A stretch of DNA of 64,000 nt from Amblyomma americanum (taxonomy: Eukaryota; Arthropoda; Arachnida; Ixodida; Ixodidae), in contig NC_135497.1 in the NCBI RefSeq assembly GCF_052857255.1, forward strand, positions 548,743,531 to 548,807,530, given 5' to 3'. Within the stretch, counting starts at the first letter, position 1; each line of letters opens with the position of its first letter. This document shows, piece by piece, positions 1 to 12,423 of the stretch. The notes under the pieces are model-generated. The model was given only the letters and a program-made list of their open reading frames with translations, ran no database searches and was not told the DNA's origin. The position numbers and the translations under genes are program-made.

Positions 1-220
1 GACACTAACAAAAGCCTGGCAAAACTCAGAAGAAGAAAGTCCCGCACTCACCAAACCTCGCAGCCAAGAATTTAGCGCAGTCGTTACGCTGCAGGCAGCC
101 AGTCATCACACAGGGCTCGTTGCACTGCTCCCGGATGGTCGTTGTACTGCTCAGCATAGAGTTGACCGCATATCTTCGCTGCTGGCCTCCGTTGTCGCGA
201 TCTCACCGCTGGCAACCAGT
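1..220 (-). other. Primer-binding region and leader of a minus-strand Ty3-like element
   Basis: Read on the minus strand, this stretch follows the putative LTR end at 221. It opens with ACTGGTTGCCAGCGG, whose TGG start is typical of a primer-binding site directly after an LTR. The rest should then be 5' leader or the start of gag, but I recognise no gag motif. The frame at 353-84 (minus) runs through the LTR end into this region and looks incidental. The element would continue beyond base 1, outside the window. The assignment depends on the LTR call and is an inference. Confidence 0.4.
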
Positions 221-335
221 TGTTGCAAATAGGTTGCAAGCCCCAAGAGTAGCGTTGGCCTGGCGGCCTGGGGCACAGCTGGAAACATCCGAAGGTCCCG
301 GCAAAGGATGAGTCGACTGGCAACAGAACAACTTG

Positions 336-341
336 TTTATT
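336..341 (-). terminator. Poly(A) signal AATAAA of the minus-strand LTR
   Basis: The minus strand reads AGAATAAACAAG, about 90 bases downstream of the TATA box. This is the spacing expected between the U3 promoter and the R-region polyadenylation signal of a compact LTR. Confidence 0.45.
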
Positions 342-429
342 CTGGCATCGCAAAAGAGCAGGCGGTCAGGGCGACCACGTTACTCGAAGGAAGAAATCGA
401 AGTCTCTCTTTGGCGTCCGGGGCAGCGGC

Positions 430-436
430 TTTTATA
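430..436 (-). promoter_or_regulatory. TATA box of the minus-strand LTR
   Basis: The minus strand reads GGGTATAAAAGCCGC, a canonical RNA polymerase II TATA box in GC-rich context. It lies between the AC-repeat-bearing U3 and the AATAAA signal. Transcription would start roughly 25-30 bases downstream and run toward base 1. Confidence 0.5.
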
Positions 437-613
437 CCCTCGGAGTCGAGGGCAAGAAGGAACGGCTCGGGATGAGTCGCACGAGCCGGCGACGCACGGA
501 CATGTTGAGACGTGAAGTGACGCGTCCGCCGGGCCGGCGCCGGTCAGACCTCCTTGCCTCCCAGTTGGGGAGCTCCTCTCCCCGGCTGCCGCGCTTTGAC
601 AAGCGTTGGCACC

Positions 614-839
<226 letters not shown>

Positions 840-847
840 CGACGACA

Positions 848-998
848 CGTGGCATTGAAACCTGCCTGGACGCGCTTGGCGGGAGGCGTTACGGCAGCAC
901 TGAACGGGCCCAAAATGACCGCCACTTTGAACGAAGCCCCGGCGTCCGTTGCATCCGCGCCGGCTATACCGCGCGTCGTAGGCGAAACGTAACAGTGT
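848..998. other. Unassigned 150-bp spacer
   Basis: Unique GC-rich sequence between the minus-strand LTR and the Ty3 pol remnant. It could be the divergent protease-RT linker of the pol element, since a + frame is open across part of it, but I see no protease DTG/DSG motif. Confidence 0.3.
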
Positions 999-2572
999 GT
1001 GCCTTCAGATGTAGAGAGCGGCGCCGTGGGAGTGCTTGAGCCGGTCGACTCTCTCAGCAATGGCCTGAAGGCAGCCGCGTGCCTCGTGACAGTTAATGAC
1101 GTCCACAGAGTGCCCCTACGGGTGGTTAACTGTAGCCAGCAGCCACTGAGCCTTCCCAAGAACAAAACATTGGCTTTCTTCAACTCTGGGATAGAGAAAC
1201 GTGAGCCCACCGATACGGTACTCGCAACTGTAGAGCATGCTAGTCCTTCGGCTGCTCCAAAGGCGTCGTTCGATCTTTCTCACATAAAATCCAGGGAGAG
1301 GGAGGCTCTGGCTGGTTTGCTGAACGACTACTCGGAGGTATTTGCCGCGTCCAACCTGGATTTGGGCTGCTGTGGCGTTGATCGCGGCATTGTCGAACAC
1401 TCAAAGTCACCCTGGGGAGCACCAGCACTATTGGTGGAAAAGCCAGATGGCTCGTATCGATTAGTAGTGGACTACCGCAAACTAAATGCCGTAACTCGCA
1501 TCGATCCATACCCTATCCCCAATATACAGGAGACGCTTTCTCAGCTGGGCTCTGCCAGAAACTTCACGGTAGTGGACATGGCGGCGGGATTCTGGCAGAT
1601 AGCAATGGATCCGGCAGATGCCGAGCAAAACGGCATTCAACACGCCCTCAGGGCACTATGAATGGAAACGAATGCCGATGGGTATGGCCAACAGCCCTGC
1701 TGTCTGGCAGAGAACCGCTGATGCTATCCTGGCAGGTCTTCTGGGGAGGCTGTGCTTCGTGTATATGGATGACATAATCATATACAGTGATAGTTTTGAG
1801 AACCATTTGCGCGATATTAGCAGGTTTTGGTGCGACTAAGAGGAGCGGGTCTCAAGCTGAAGCCCTCTGAGTGCCAATTCCTCAAAAACGAGGTGAAATA
1901 CATCGGGCACGCTGTTTCTGCTGACGGCGTGCGACCGGACCCTGAGAAACTAAGGCGTGTCTCGGATTTTCCATCCCCGATTAGCGTCCGCCTGCTCCGG
2001 CAGTTTCTCGGTCTGATCGATTACTACCAAAAGGCACATAGAGGAGTTCGCCATGCTCGCTAAGCCGCTCACCGCCTTAACAGCCACAAATGTCGCCTTT
2101 CGCTGGGACGAAAACGCGGAGGATGCTTTTGGGGCCCTGAAAAGGAAGCTAATGAGTGCACCGCTGTTGCGCCACTCGGATTTTAACTTGCCCTTCGTTA
2201 TGGCCACAGATGCGTCAAAGTTCGCAGTTGGTGCCGTGCTATCTCAGGTTATCGAGAGCAAAGAACATCCCCTTGCTTTTGCTAGCCGACAGCTGAGCCC
2301 CACAGAGCAAAATTACGGAGCTACGGAAAGGGAGTGCCTCGCCGTTGTCTGGGCAGTAAAGCACTTCAGATGCTACCTTTACGGCCGCAAATTCAAGCTA
2401 GTCACAAACTGCCATCCTCTGAAATGGGTGATGAGTGTCAGGGACCCTAGCTCGCGACTCGCTAGATGGAATCTACACCTGCAGGAATACTGCTTTGAAG
2501 TGGAGCACAAGTCAGGAAAGACACATCTGAATGCTGATGCACTCAGCCGCACAGCTGCCGTGGCAGCTATAG
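999..2572 (+). pseudogene. Ty3/Gypsy pol remnant: reverse transcriptase and RNase H
   Basis: Pieces of a Ty3-type RT read through in three frames. The first frame (999-1661) holds a pre-RT linker, then SPWGAPALLVEKPDGSYR and DYRKLNAVTRIDPYPIP. The shifted frame from 1618 holds HYEWKRMPMGMANSPAVWQR and the catalytic YMDD at 1762-1773. The next (1827) has LKLKPSECQF and YIGHAVSADGV. The RNase H region follows, with VMATDASKFAVGAVLSQ, ATERECLAVVWAVKHFR and HLNADALSR. Just before the RT fingers the linker jumps from LDLGCC to RGIVE, so part of the usual N-terminal RT segment is missing. Gag and protease are absent. At least three frameshifts make it non-functional. The family call is firm; the clade inside Ty3 is not resolved. 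Confidence 0.92.
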
Positions 2573-4159
2573 ATGAGTTTGTCCCCGTAGTCGACCCCGC
2601 CGAATTACGCACAGAGCAGTGCAAAGATCCTGACCTGAAGCGAATAATCGAAAGCTTAGAGGGCGCACCGTCTCACCCCGAACAGCTAGGTTATTTCATT
2701 GGAAAAGACGGCACCCTGTGTCGGCGCACGAGGCCAACCAGGAAAGGAAGACCAGAGAAAACCGCTTGGGAGAGAGTCATCATACCTCAGTCGTGGACAG
2801 AAAGGGTTCTTCGCGCGTTTCACGATGCGCCATGCGCCGGTCATTTAGGCGTAGCGAAGACACGCAGGCGTGTGGAGCGTTTGTACTTTTGGAGTGGCAT
2901 GCGACAGGATGTTAGAGACTACTGTGCGAAGTGTCATTCCTGTCTCGAAAGAAAAACACCCAAGGGACGAAGACCAGCTCCAATTCAGCCGTTCCCTGAG
3001 GTTTCGGCTCCCTTCGAGCGGACAGGTATGGACATAATGGACCACGACCACTTCCGGAAACAGGTACATTTTAGTATTTGTCGATCACCTTCCAAAATAC
3101 GCGGAAGCGGAAGCACTCCCAGATCAGAAGGCAGACACGGTTGCAAGAGCATTTGTCGAACAGATCGTGCTCCGACATGGACCCCCGAGGCAACTCTTGA
3201 CAGATCGGGGAACGAACTTCGTGTCGCAGCTAATGAGGAGAGTTTGCGAGCTGCTTAAGATCGCTAAGAAGCAGACAACACCGTACCATCCGGCTTGCAA
3301 CGGCGCGGTGGAGCGACTGAACCAAACCGTGGCCGGGTTCCTGTCGCATTTTGTTTCGCGCGACCAGCGGGACTGGGACTTGTGGCTCCCGTATGCAATG
3401 TTTGCCTACACTTCCGCAGCACACGAGAGCACGGGCGAATCGCCATTCTTTCTTCTCTACGGCCGAGACCCGGACCAGCCTAGTGAAGTGCCAGAGGGCC
3501 CCCGTCGTGTCCCATACGCTTCACTGGACGACTATAGGGTTGAGCTAGAATCGCGCTTGCAAGTGGCGAGGGACATCGCAAAGCAGGCCTTAAAGAAAGC
3601 GGCGAAGCGCAGGAAGGAGGTGCACGATCGCAGTGCTAGAGGCGCGCCGTTTGATGTGAGGGACAGCGTGTACATTGAAAACTGCCAAAGGCAGATTGGG
3701 CTAGCTCGTAAGTTCCAGACGAAGTGGAGAGGTCCATGCGCGGTTGTCGAGAAGCTTTCTCCGGTAAACTTCAGAGTCCGAGACGTGAACCGGCGCTTGA
3801 TAAGGATACATGCAAATCGCCTCAAGCCGGCACCGGTTCAGTATTCACGAAATGAGGAAAGAGAAAGCGCGGATTTTGATGGGGACAGAAGTGAAGCGGA
3901 GCGCGCAGATAGTTCGCAAGAAACGCCCTCTCCTGCATTTGTTCGGCAGGCGCCAGAGGTGACGGCCGGAATGCCACCGGATTTACTTCATGCATTGCTA
4001 GAAGAAGAAGCGCGTGAGGTTGCCGCGCAGATAACGCCAGGAGAGGCTCCTGCCTCGAGCCCTCGCGAGTCTCAAAGCAGACAAAGGGTCACACACTTAC
4101 TTGGTATGACTTATGAAGGCCGATATCTGCTGCGAAATCGGAAAGTTAAGTCGGACTAA
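2573..4159 (+). pseudogene. Ty3/Gypsy pol remnant: integrase with GPY/F-type tail
   Basis: Continuation of the same pol. The HHCC zinc-binding domain spans about 2821-2943 (HDAPCAGH ... YCAKCHSC). A frameshift follows near 3050. The catalytic triad is visible: D in VFVDHL at 3083-3085, D in LLTDRGTNF at 3203-3205 and E in GAVERLNQT at 3311-3313; the last two are 35 residues apart, the D,D35E spacing of retroviral-type integrases. The C-terminal frame (3167-4159) includes WRGPCAVVEKL and HANRLKP, a GPY/F-like module, then a charged tail ending at a stop at 4159. It would integrate cDNA in an intact element; here it is split from its own N-terminus. Confidence 0.92.
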
Positions 4160-4652
4160 TGGCGTAAACAGAGCGGAGTTGTGAACTGGTTAGAATTGTG
4201 TAATTCCGCAGCTCATAACATTGCTATGCGCTTATGTGTTAAGATATCGGAGTTGGTAGTTAAACCTTTCTGTCATTAAGTAACACCTTCACAGGAGAGC
4301 ATGCGGAGCGCATGCAGAACCGGCCCTACTTCCTATCGTTATCTATATTTTTGTCTGTGCCGTGATCGTGCTAGAAGTGGGAGCTCCTTTGTAACTGTGG
4401 TAAATTTATTTCGTCCAGTTTTGACTAGAAAGGAGTGGCTTGGGTGCTGAGTTTTATGTTTATCTGTAAAAGAAGATCAGTGCTGCCCCTAGAGACGCCA
4501 GTTATGACAGCTGAGGCATATGGTGTTGTGCAGTGGTGTTCAGTGCAGCGAAAAGTGTTTTGTCGGACGCACTGTGCGAGGCGATTCAGAAAGCGAAGGG
4601 GAGCTGCATGGACTCAAATGTTCGAAGAATATTCTTCTGGAGGGTGAGCGAG
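4160..4652 (+). other. Region between pol and 3' LTR, with possible polypurine tract
   Basis: About 490 bases with no recognisable gene. A 70-codon frame (4435-4647) resembles nothing I know. The final bases, GGAGGGTGAGCGAG at about 4639-4652, are purine-rich and abut the TGTGACG start of the LTR, so they are a candidate polypurine tract. No env-like frame is seen. Confidence 0.45.
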
Positions 4653-5743
4653 TGTGACGTTCCTTGTGTGTGCTACGAGGGTCCGCGTTCGACGGCGCGG
4701 CGTAGACGGAGCGCCCAGTGGCGGCGAAAGCACTCAAGGAAAAACAATTCAGCTGGAAGAGAGGAGATCGGCGACAGCCGGTCTCGTTTTGGAAGCAGCC
4801 AGCACACATGTTTCTACTGTATATGGCTGCAAGCAACTTGAGTGGGATTGCTTTCGGGCCTGCCGCCATGGACCGCACGGAAAAGACCCAGGTGACAGCT
4901 GCGTCCAATTACCGAGCCATATTCGTTGAGAGTGACCGACCAAAATGAAGAGGTTTAAGCACAACCGGACCCCCTTTCCATAGTGTCGGCACGTGTCGAA
5001 CGCCGCCGTCGCCGCCGCCGCGGGGAGACGGGCGTTATCTTCCCCAATTGCCGTGACCGTGCCGGGGACAAAGGGGCCTCGTTTCGGCGGGCCTGGCCCC
5101 GTGACAAGACGGCGGGCATCATCACCAACCCTCCCGAGCACACCCCAGGACAAGGGACCACTTTCCCGGCCTTTTAGTGACCTCGCGTTCCGGCATTGAG
5201 TGGCGAGTGTAATTTGATGGGGAACAGAGGTCGGTGACCCGCGGGAACCGTCAGCGGGCCAGAGACCGTCTACCACCGCCGATGCTACTTTGACGACAAC
5301 CTTCTTTCCCTCGGACTCAACACGTGACGGGGGCGAGACCATAAGTGCGGTGGTGTGTTTGTGCGCCCAAGTGAAAGCCCTAGGCCCCTCCCACTCCGGC
5401 GTGGGCGTCCACATCCTAGGGAATGTGGGGATAAGAGGATATAAAAATCGACAAGGAGTACGGAAGAGAAAACGCTCAGGACGACATCGTTCGCCAAGGG
5501 TACCTTCAGCGCCGAAACCCGACGGCGTGCAGCTTCTGCCAGCAACCGTTCGAGCTCAACTCCGGAGCCCCTCCTTCGTCCCCATGAAGTCGACGGCATG
5601 TAAGCACGGACACCCCAGCCTCTGATGTATAATCAATAATCATGTATAATTATTGAATATATCTGTTTGTTTAAACTGAGCCATTCGGTGTCTCTTTGCC
5701 TCTCCGTCCCGTGTGGTCCTGCGCATTATGGGGGGTCGTCACA
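4653..5743 (+). mobile_element. 3' LTR of the Ty3 element, 1,091 bp
   Basis: The segment starts TGTGACG and ends CGTCACA, a perfect 7-base terminal inverted repeat. It follows pol and a purine-rich tract. A TATA box lies at 5440-5446, and AT-rich sequence follows at about 5625-5665. It ends directly against the pentanucleotide satellite at 5744. There is no matching 5' LTR in the window, consistent with 5' loss of this element. A shorter alternative starting at TGTCGGC (4984) is less well supported because its ends do not pair beyond TGT/ACA. Confidence 0.65.
5440..5446 (+). promoter_or_regulatory. TATA box in the Ty3 3' LTR
   Basis: TATAAAA within GAGGATATAAAAATCG, about 300 bases before the LTR end. 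As part of a 3' LTR it would not drive the element, but it could start transcription outward into the adjoining satellite. Confidence 0.5.
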
Positions 5744-8457
5744 GTATGTATTGTATGGTACGCTATGGTATGGTATGGTACGGTATGGTACGGTGCTGTA
5801 TTGTATGGTATGGTACGGTATGGTACGGTATGGCATGCAATGGTATGTATTGTATGGCACGGCATGGTATGGTATGATATGGTATGGTATGGTATGGTAC
5901 GGTATGGTATGGAATGGAAGGTATGGTATCGTACGGTATGGTATGTTATGGAATTGTATGTATGGTATGGTACGGTACGGTATATACGGTATGGAATGGT
6001 ATGGTTTAGTACGGTGTGGTATGGCATGGTATGGCAGGGTACGGTATGGTATGGTATGAAATATTGTGGAATGGTATGTATGGTATGGTATGGTATGGGA
6101 TGGTATGGTACTGTATGTACGGTATGGTATGGTCTGGTATAGTCTGGTACGCTATGCTATGGTATGGTACGTATTGTATGGTACAGTATGGTATAGTATG
6201 GAGTATGTACGGTATGGTACAGTAGGGAATGGAATGGTATATATGGTATGGTACGGTATGGTATGGTATGGTATGGAATGGAATGTATGGTCTGGTACGG
6301 TAGGGTACATTATGGTATGGTATGGTAGGGTATTGTACAGTATGGTATAGAACGGTATGGTATCGTAAGGTATGGAATGGTATCTATAGTATGGTACGGT
6401 ATGGAATGAAATTGTATGTATGGTATGGTATGGTAAGGTAAGGTATGGCATGGTACCGTATGGTATGGAATGGTATGTATGGTATGGTATGCTATGGTAT
6501 GGTATTGTATGGTTTTGTACGGTATGGCGTAAAATGGTATGTATGGTATGGTACGGTATGGTATGGCATGGTATGGTACGGTATTGTATGGTATGGTATG
6601 GCACGTTATGGTATGTATTGGTATGGAACGGTATTGTATGCTATGGTATGGTATAGTATGGAATGGTAATTATGGTATGGTATGGAATGGTATGGTAAGG
6701 TATAGAATAGTATGTATGGTAGGTACGGTATGTATGGTATGGTACGGTATGGTACAGTATGGTATGGAATGGTATGATATGGTATCGTACGGTATGGTAT
6801 GGTATGGAATGATATGTATGGTATGGTACAGTATGGTACATACATTATGGTACGGTATGGCATGATACAGTAGGAATGGTATGTATGGTACGGTATGGTA
6901 TGGTACGGTGTGGTATGGTATGGTATGGCATGGTACGGTATGGTATAGTGTGTATGGTACGGTAAGGCACGGTATGGTTTGGAATGGTATGTATGGTATG
7001 GTATTGTATGTATGGTATGGTATGGTATGGTATGAAATGGTATGAAATCGTATGTATGGTATGGTATGGAATGGTATGGTACGGTATGTAAGGTATGGTA
7101 TGGTCTGGTACAGTCTTGTACGCTATGGTATGGTATGGTATGTTATGTATAGTATGGTACGGTATGGTATGGTATGGAATGGAATGTATGTTATGGTCGG
7201 TATGGTACCGTATGCTATGGCATGGTACGGTGTGGTATGGTATGGTATTGAATGGTATGTACGGTATGGTACAGTATGGTATGGTACGGTAGGGTACGGC
7301 ATGGTATGTAATGGTATGGTATGGTACAGTTGGTATGGAATGGAATGGTATGTATAGTATTGTGTGGTGTGGTATGGTACAGTATGGTATGGAATGGTAT
7401 GTATGGTATGGTACGGTATGGTATGGTCGGTATGGTACCGTATGGTACGGCATGGTACGGTATGTGGGGTAAGGCACGGTATGGTTCGGTATGTATGGTA
7501 TGGAATGTTATGGTAGGGTACAGTAGGGTACGGTAGCGTACGGTAGGGTATGGTATGGTACGGTACGGTATGGTATGGTACGGTATGATATGGAACGGAT
7601 GGTATGGTAAGGTCTGGAATGGTATATATAGTAGGGTACGGTATGGTATGTAATTGTATGTATGGTATGGTATGGTAAGGTATGGGGTGGTATGGTATGG
7701 TATGGAATGGTATGTATGGTATGGTATGCTATGGTATGGTACGGTATGGTACACTGCGGTATGGTTCGGTATGGCACGGTATGGCATGGAATGGTATGTA
7801 TGGTATGGTACGGTATCGTACGGTAAGGTATGGTATAGAATGGAATGTATGGTATGGTCAGTATGGTACCATATGGTACAGCATGGTACGATATGTATGG
7901 TATGGCACGGTATGGTAGAGTATGTATAGTGTGGTATGGTAGGGTACGGTATGGTACGGTATGGCATGGAATGGTATGTATGGTATGGTACGGTATGGTA
8001 TGGAATGGTATGTATGGTATGGTCAGCACGGCATGGTACAGTATGTAGGTGTGGTATGGTACGGTACAGTAAAGTATGGTACGGTATGATATGGAACGGT
8101 ATGGTATGGTAAGGTATGAAATGGTATGTATAGTAGGGTACAGTATGGTATGGAATTGTATGTATGGTATGGAATGGTATGGTACAGTATGTATGGTGTG
8201 GTGTGGTAGGGTACAGTATGGTATAGAATTGTATGTGTGGTATGGTATGGTTAGGTATGGCATGGTATGGTATGATATGGAATGGTATGTATGGTACGGT
8301 ATGGTACGGTGCGATATGGTATGGTATGGTACGGTAAGGTGTGGAAAGGTATGTATGGTATGGTACGGTATGGTATGGTATGGTACGATATGGTATGGTA
8401 GAGTATGGTATCGTACGGTATGGTATGGAATGGTATGTATGGTATGGCACGGTATGA
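5744..8457 (+). repeat. GGTAT/GGTAC pentanucleotide satellite, block A (2.7 kb)
   Basis: Tandem 5-bp units, mostly GGTAT and GGTAC with frequent GGAAT and 4-base GTAT steps. It begins right after the Ty3 LTR end and stops at the 3' end of the I-type LINE. Its left part (about 5790-5870) matches 26465-26545 and its right part (about 8110-8440) matches 30560-30800, so the block shares a duplication history with the large block at 25-31 kb. Long frames on both strands are artefacts of the stop-free repeat. Confidence 0.97.
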
Positions 8458-8816
8458 GGTTGAGGTTTTGAAGGCCACAGGTGGGGTTAGCCTAGATTTA
8501 TCTGCCGGCAATTGCTCCACCGCAGCGTCCCTTCGATATTAACAATGCCGCATCTACCCCGCTAAGCGCAAAGTCTCTTATAATAGCACACATTCTCTCC
8601 CGCAGTCTCCATCAATGCACACAATCAATCCACACGGTTCACATCACAGTCCACTCCAGAATTCATCATCTATGCACATATTCAGTACAGGAGAACATAC
8701 GCCATTGTAGTGCCACACTCCATACACACATTCACTCACAGTATAAAGTAGGCCACTCCGGAAGACACCATCTATGCACTCATTGAAACACAGTAGGCCA
8801 GAGTCCGTTCCTGCTG

Positions 8817-11800
8817 TCACCATTTAAAAACAAGATCTGTGTTCTGCAGAAATGTTAAAAGAAGGCGTGCAGCCTCCCTTCTGCATGTCTGGTTTCCACT
8901 CGGGTAGACAATGTCCTGCACTGTGCTATGACGGGGTCCTGTCTTCTTGAAGGAAGCGAACATCACCAGCCTTTCCGCGTTGTACTCTGGGTAGTACATA
9001 ATATAATGTTCGATATCCCCGCACACACCACATAAAGAGCAGAGCGGAGACGATGCTATGCCGGTATTATGCATGCATGCAGGAGTGCGAGCAGAGGTCA
9101 TGCGAATTCGATGTAGAAGGGTCGCCTGAGATCTTCTCAGTCCCTTGGTCACTCATGGCTTGTGGGACGCACTCTACAGAGTACTGATGTGATCGAGCAC
9201 CGTTTTCCTGCAGACGTTTTCCATCTTGAGGTAATTTTTTGATAGAATCCTTGTGAGAGCATTATGGGCGAGATGGTCTGCTACCTCATTACTGTTGACG
9301 GCTATGTGAGAGGGCACCCACTGGAAATGTAAAGCCTCTGCTGTGCAGATTCTGCACAAAACGCAGAGAGCATAGATACAAGGCGTAAGTAGGGAATCCG
9401 CGCTCTAACCTCTGAAGGCCAGATTTTGAATCAGATAGGATGACAACAGGTTGAGTCGGACAAGACCGTGACTTCCGTAAGGCCGAATCAATAGCAACAC
9501 TTTGAGCCATTGTGGAGGATACGACAGCAGTACAGTGTACGGACCACTTACAGTCCAAAGAAGGAATGTAAAAAGCCGCTGCGCTAGCTTGTTTGACCTT
9601 GTCCACAGAACCATCCGTGAAAATTTGAAGACAGCAGGCATACTCTGTTTCCAAGTATTCCAGTAAAAGCGAACGCGTTGCTACCAAAGGAGAGCTGCGC
9701 TTTGCGCTCACATGGGGAATTGTGACCTTATAGTCGAGGGTCGGAAAGGCCAGGGGGGTTTCAACCGTTTCCTTTGCCTTCGGACATTAATACCTAAAGA
9801 ACTAAGAGTATTGAGTGCCATGCCAGCCTTCAACTCATATCTCTTGCAGAGCCGCTGGAGAAGGAATTGCCCAGCTACCATCTCTCCTAAGCGGTCAAGA
9901 TGCATTAATAGTCTCTGAGAAACGATAATGTTAAGAGGTTTCGATAGGGACTCATGAAATACTGCCTTATTCGCAGCCGCCTGGGGAATTCCAATGAATC
10001 TTCTTAGGCCATTTCTGTGGACAACTTCGAGACGCTCACGTTGTGATGCCGAGGGTGAAATTAAAGGTAATTTATACATTATCCGGCTGACCACCAGCGC
10101 TTCATGAAGTTTGACCATTGAAGAAGGATGGTTTCCCCATTGTTCAACGCAATTCTATCTACAGATCACATTGAGACGAGAAGGTACAGATGAAACAATC
10201 GCGTCTACAGCTTTTTGCCACTGTAGACGGGAGTCAATAATGACGCCCAGGAAACGGGCGTGATTGAATTGACGGATGCAAGAGTGACCGAGGTCTATCT
10301 TCAACCGCGCTTGACGTCTTCCTACACCTGGAAAAAGAATAAAGCCGGATTTGTCCACTGACAGAGACAACACCACACCTTGAAGGTAAGATTGTGCCGA
10401 AAGTATAGCCTGTCGAGCTATCAGGGCTAATCGCTTGTGTTGGGAGCCAGTAATCCAAATACAGATGTCGTCAGCATAAAGTGACATACGCACTTGCCTG
10501 CAGCTTTTTTTCAACGAATCGGGTAGGCCAGCCATTACGGCGTTAAAGAGCGTGGGGGAAAGAACACTTCCTTGAGGCACACCTCGTGATAGAACCCTTT
10601 CGGTGCTTAACGTACTCCCTAACCGTACACGAACCGCGCGATCCGATCACTGATAAACTTGTAAATGAATCTTAACATATAGCCATCTATGCCCATGCCT
10701 TGCAAACTCTTTAGAATTGAGCTCTGAAGCACGCTGCTGTAAGCTTTCGGAACATCCAGAAAACTGGCTAAGGTGGAAAGGCCGAAAGCTCTCTGGTGTT
10801 CAATGTGACTGATCAAGTCTAAGACGCTTTCTTGGGCACTAAGACCTCTCGGAATCCTGTCATGCATGATGGCAGTGCCTTGCTGCCCTCAAGCCACAAT
10901 GATAAGCGTTCATTTACCCGCTTCTCCATCAACTTAGCTACACAGGAGGTCAATGACACAGAGCGATAGGTGCAAGGTCTGTCATGTCTTTGCCAGGCTT
11001 CAGTACTGGAACTACATGTGCCACCTTCCATGACGGAGGAGCATCGCCAGTCTCCCAAACTCGATTGATGAAGTTGAGGAGCTCCTTTCTCAGTTGCAAG
11101 GGCAGATTATTCAGCATTTGATTGGTGATGCCGTCGGGACCTGGTGAACACTGGCGCCGCAGGCCACTGAGCGCAGTCTGAAGCTCACGAAACGTGAACG
11201 GGACGTCCATGATAGACCTGGAGGAAGCAGGTGGTGTATATATATCTATTCCAGAATCAGCGCGTACGAGTGCGTCTGCAAACTCCTCTACAAAGCACGC
11301 AATAGGTTTTTCTTTGTGTATTGCAAGAGCTTCAAAAGGCTTCGAAGGGCGAGATTCTCCAGCAAGGCTGCCAATAATACGCCATATTCTCGTTATTGGT
11401 GCGAACACAGTCAAACTATCACAGAATGAGGCCCATTGCGACCTGTACAGTTTGTTAGTGTGCCGTCTAATAGCAGAATATAGCCTATTGAAGGTCGTCT
11501 TGAGTCGCCTGTCGTCCTTCCGCACGAGTTGGTGCTCAGCCCTTCTCGCTGCGCAGTTTCCTGAGTTTTAAATCCGGGGACGGAAAATGATCAGGTAACT
11601 TGACCGCCGTAGTTGCTGCTAGCTTACTAGAAATCATTTTGTCAGCAACAGCACCAAAAACACGTTCTAGGTGCTTTCTGTACTTGTCCCAGTTGACCAC
11701 GTTGCTAAGTTTAGGACCATGCATAAGAAAGTCGGCAGCAAACACAAAAATCGGATAGTGACCACTTCCCATGCGGTCAGGCACTGTTGACCAACTCACG

Positions 11801-12392
11801 CGGACGTCAGGTGAATGCAGTCTCAGGTCTATAGCTGTCGCTGAGGCTGGACGCCGGAAAAAAGTGGGGCTTCCGTCATTGGCAACACACAGGTCCAAAT
11901 TATCAATAACTTCTACAAGATTGCGTCCACGGGAATCCGTATTCCTGTCACCCCAAACGGCATGATGGGCATTGAAATCACCGCAAATGATTCTAGGTGC
12001 TGGGCAGCGGTCACAGAACTGCTGTAGAAACAAATCTAATGCTACCTTCTTCCGCGGAGACACGTACACGGATGCATTAGAAAGGGTTCGAGAGCCGAGC
12101 TGTATTCTCACAGCCTCTACCTCAATGTCATCTGTGCAAAGATCGGCACCGCTTAGAGAAACATGTGGAATTTCTCTTCTTATGTAAAGCTCACCACTTC
12201 CTGCAGGAAATGACTTTATGCTGCAGTTTTTATGGGCGACATATCCAGTCAAACATCTCCCGCTTGGCAGGCCAGCTTCTGACAGGGCCAATACTGAACG
12301 CAAGTCTCTTTCAAGAATAGTTTTAGTTCAGCTAACCGACTTAAAATCCTAGCGCAGTTCTACTGCAATATAAACGGCACTTTTCGGTGCAT
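8817..12392 (-). pseudogene. I-type LINE ORF2: endonuclease, reverse transcriptase, RNase H
   Basis: ORF2 starts at an ATG at 12392-12390. Its eleventh codon is TAG at 12362-12360, exactly where the conserved W of the N-terminal Q-W-N endonuclease motif is expected. Endonuclease: CGDFNAHHAVWG near 11990-11953, then SGHYPI, where the family has S-D-H, so a catalytic Asp is also lost. RT: SPGPDGITNQML, PQGSVLSPTLFNAVM and the YADD catalytic box at 10478-10467. RNase H: IFTDGSVD (about 9624-9601), VILSDSKSGLQ, and QWVPSHIAVNSNEVADHLAHNA (about 9330-9262). C-terminus: CSLCGVCGDIEH. At least five frame breaks. The product would nick target DNA and prime cDNA synthesis there. Confidence 0.9.
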
Positions 12393-12423
12393 ATGAGATC
12401 CACGAGGTTTAGCCCCATCCATT

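Noticed and set aside
4984..5743. A 760-bp LTR starting TGTCGGC for the Ty3 element
   Set aside because: Only TGT/ACA would pair; the start at 4653 gives a 7-base inverted match with the same 3' end and has a purine tract before it.
5744..8457. Telomeric repeat
   Set aside because: Arthropod telomeres use TTAGG; neither that nor its complement is present as a tandem array, although GT-richness is similar.
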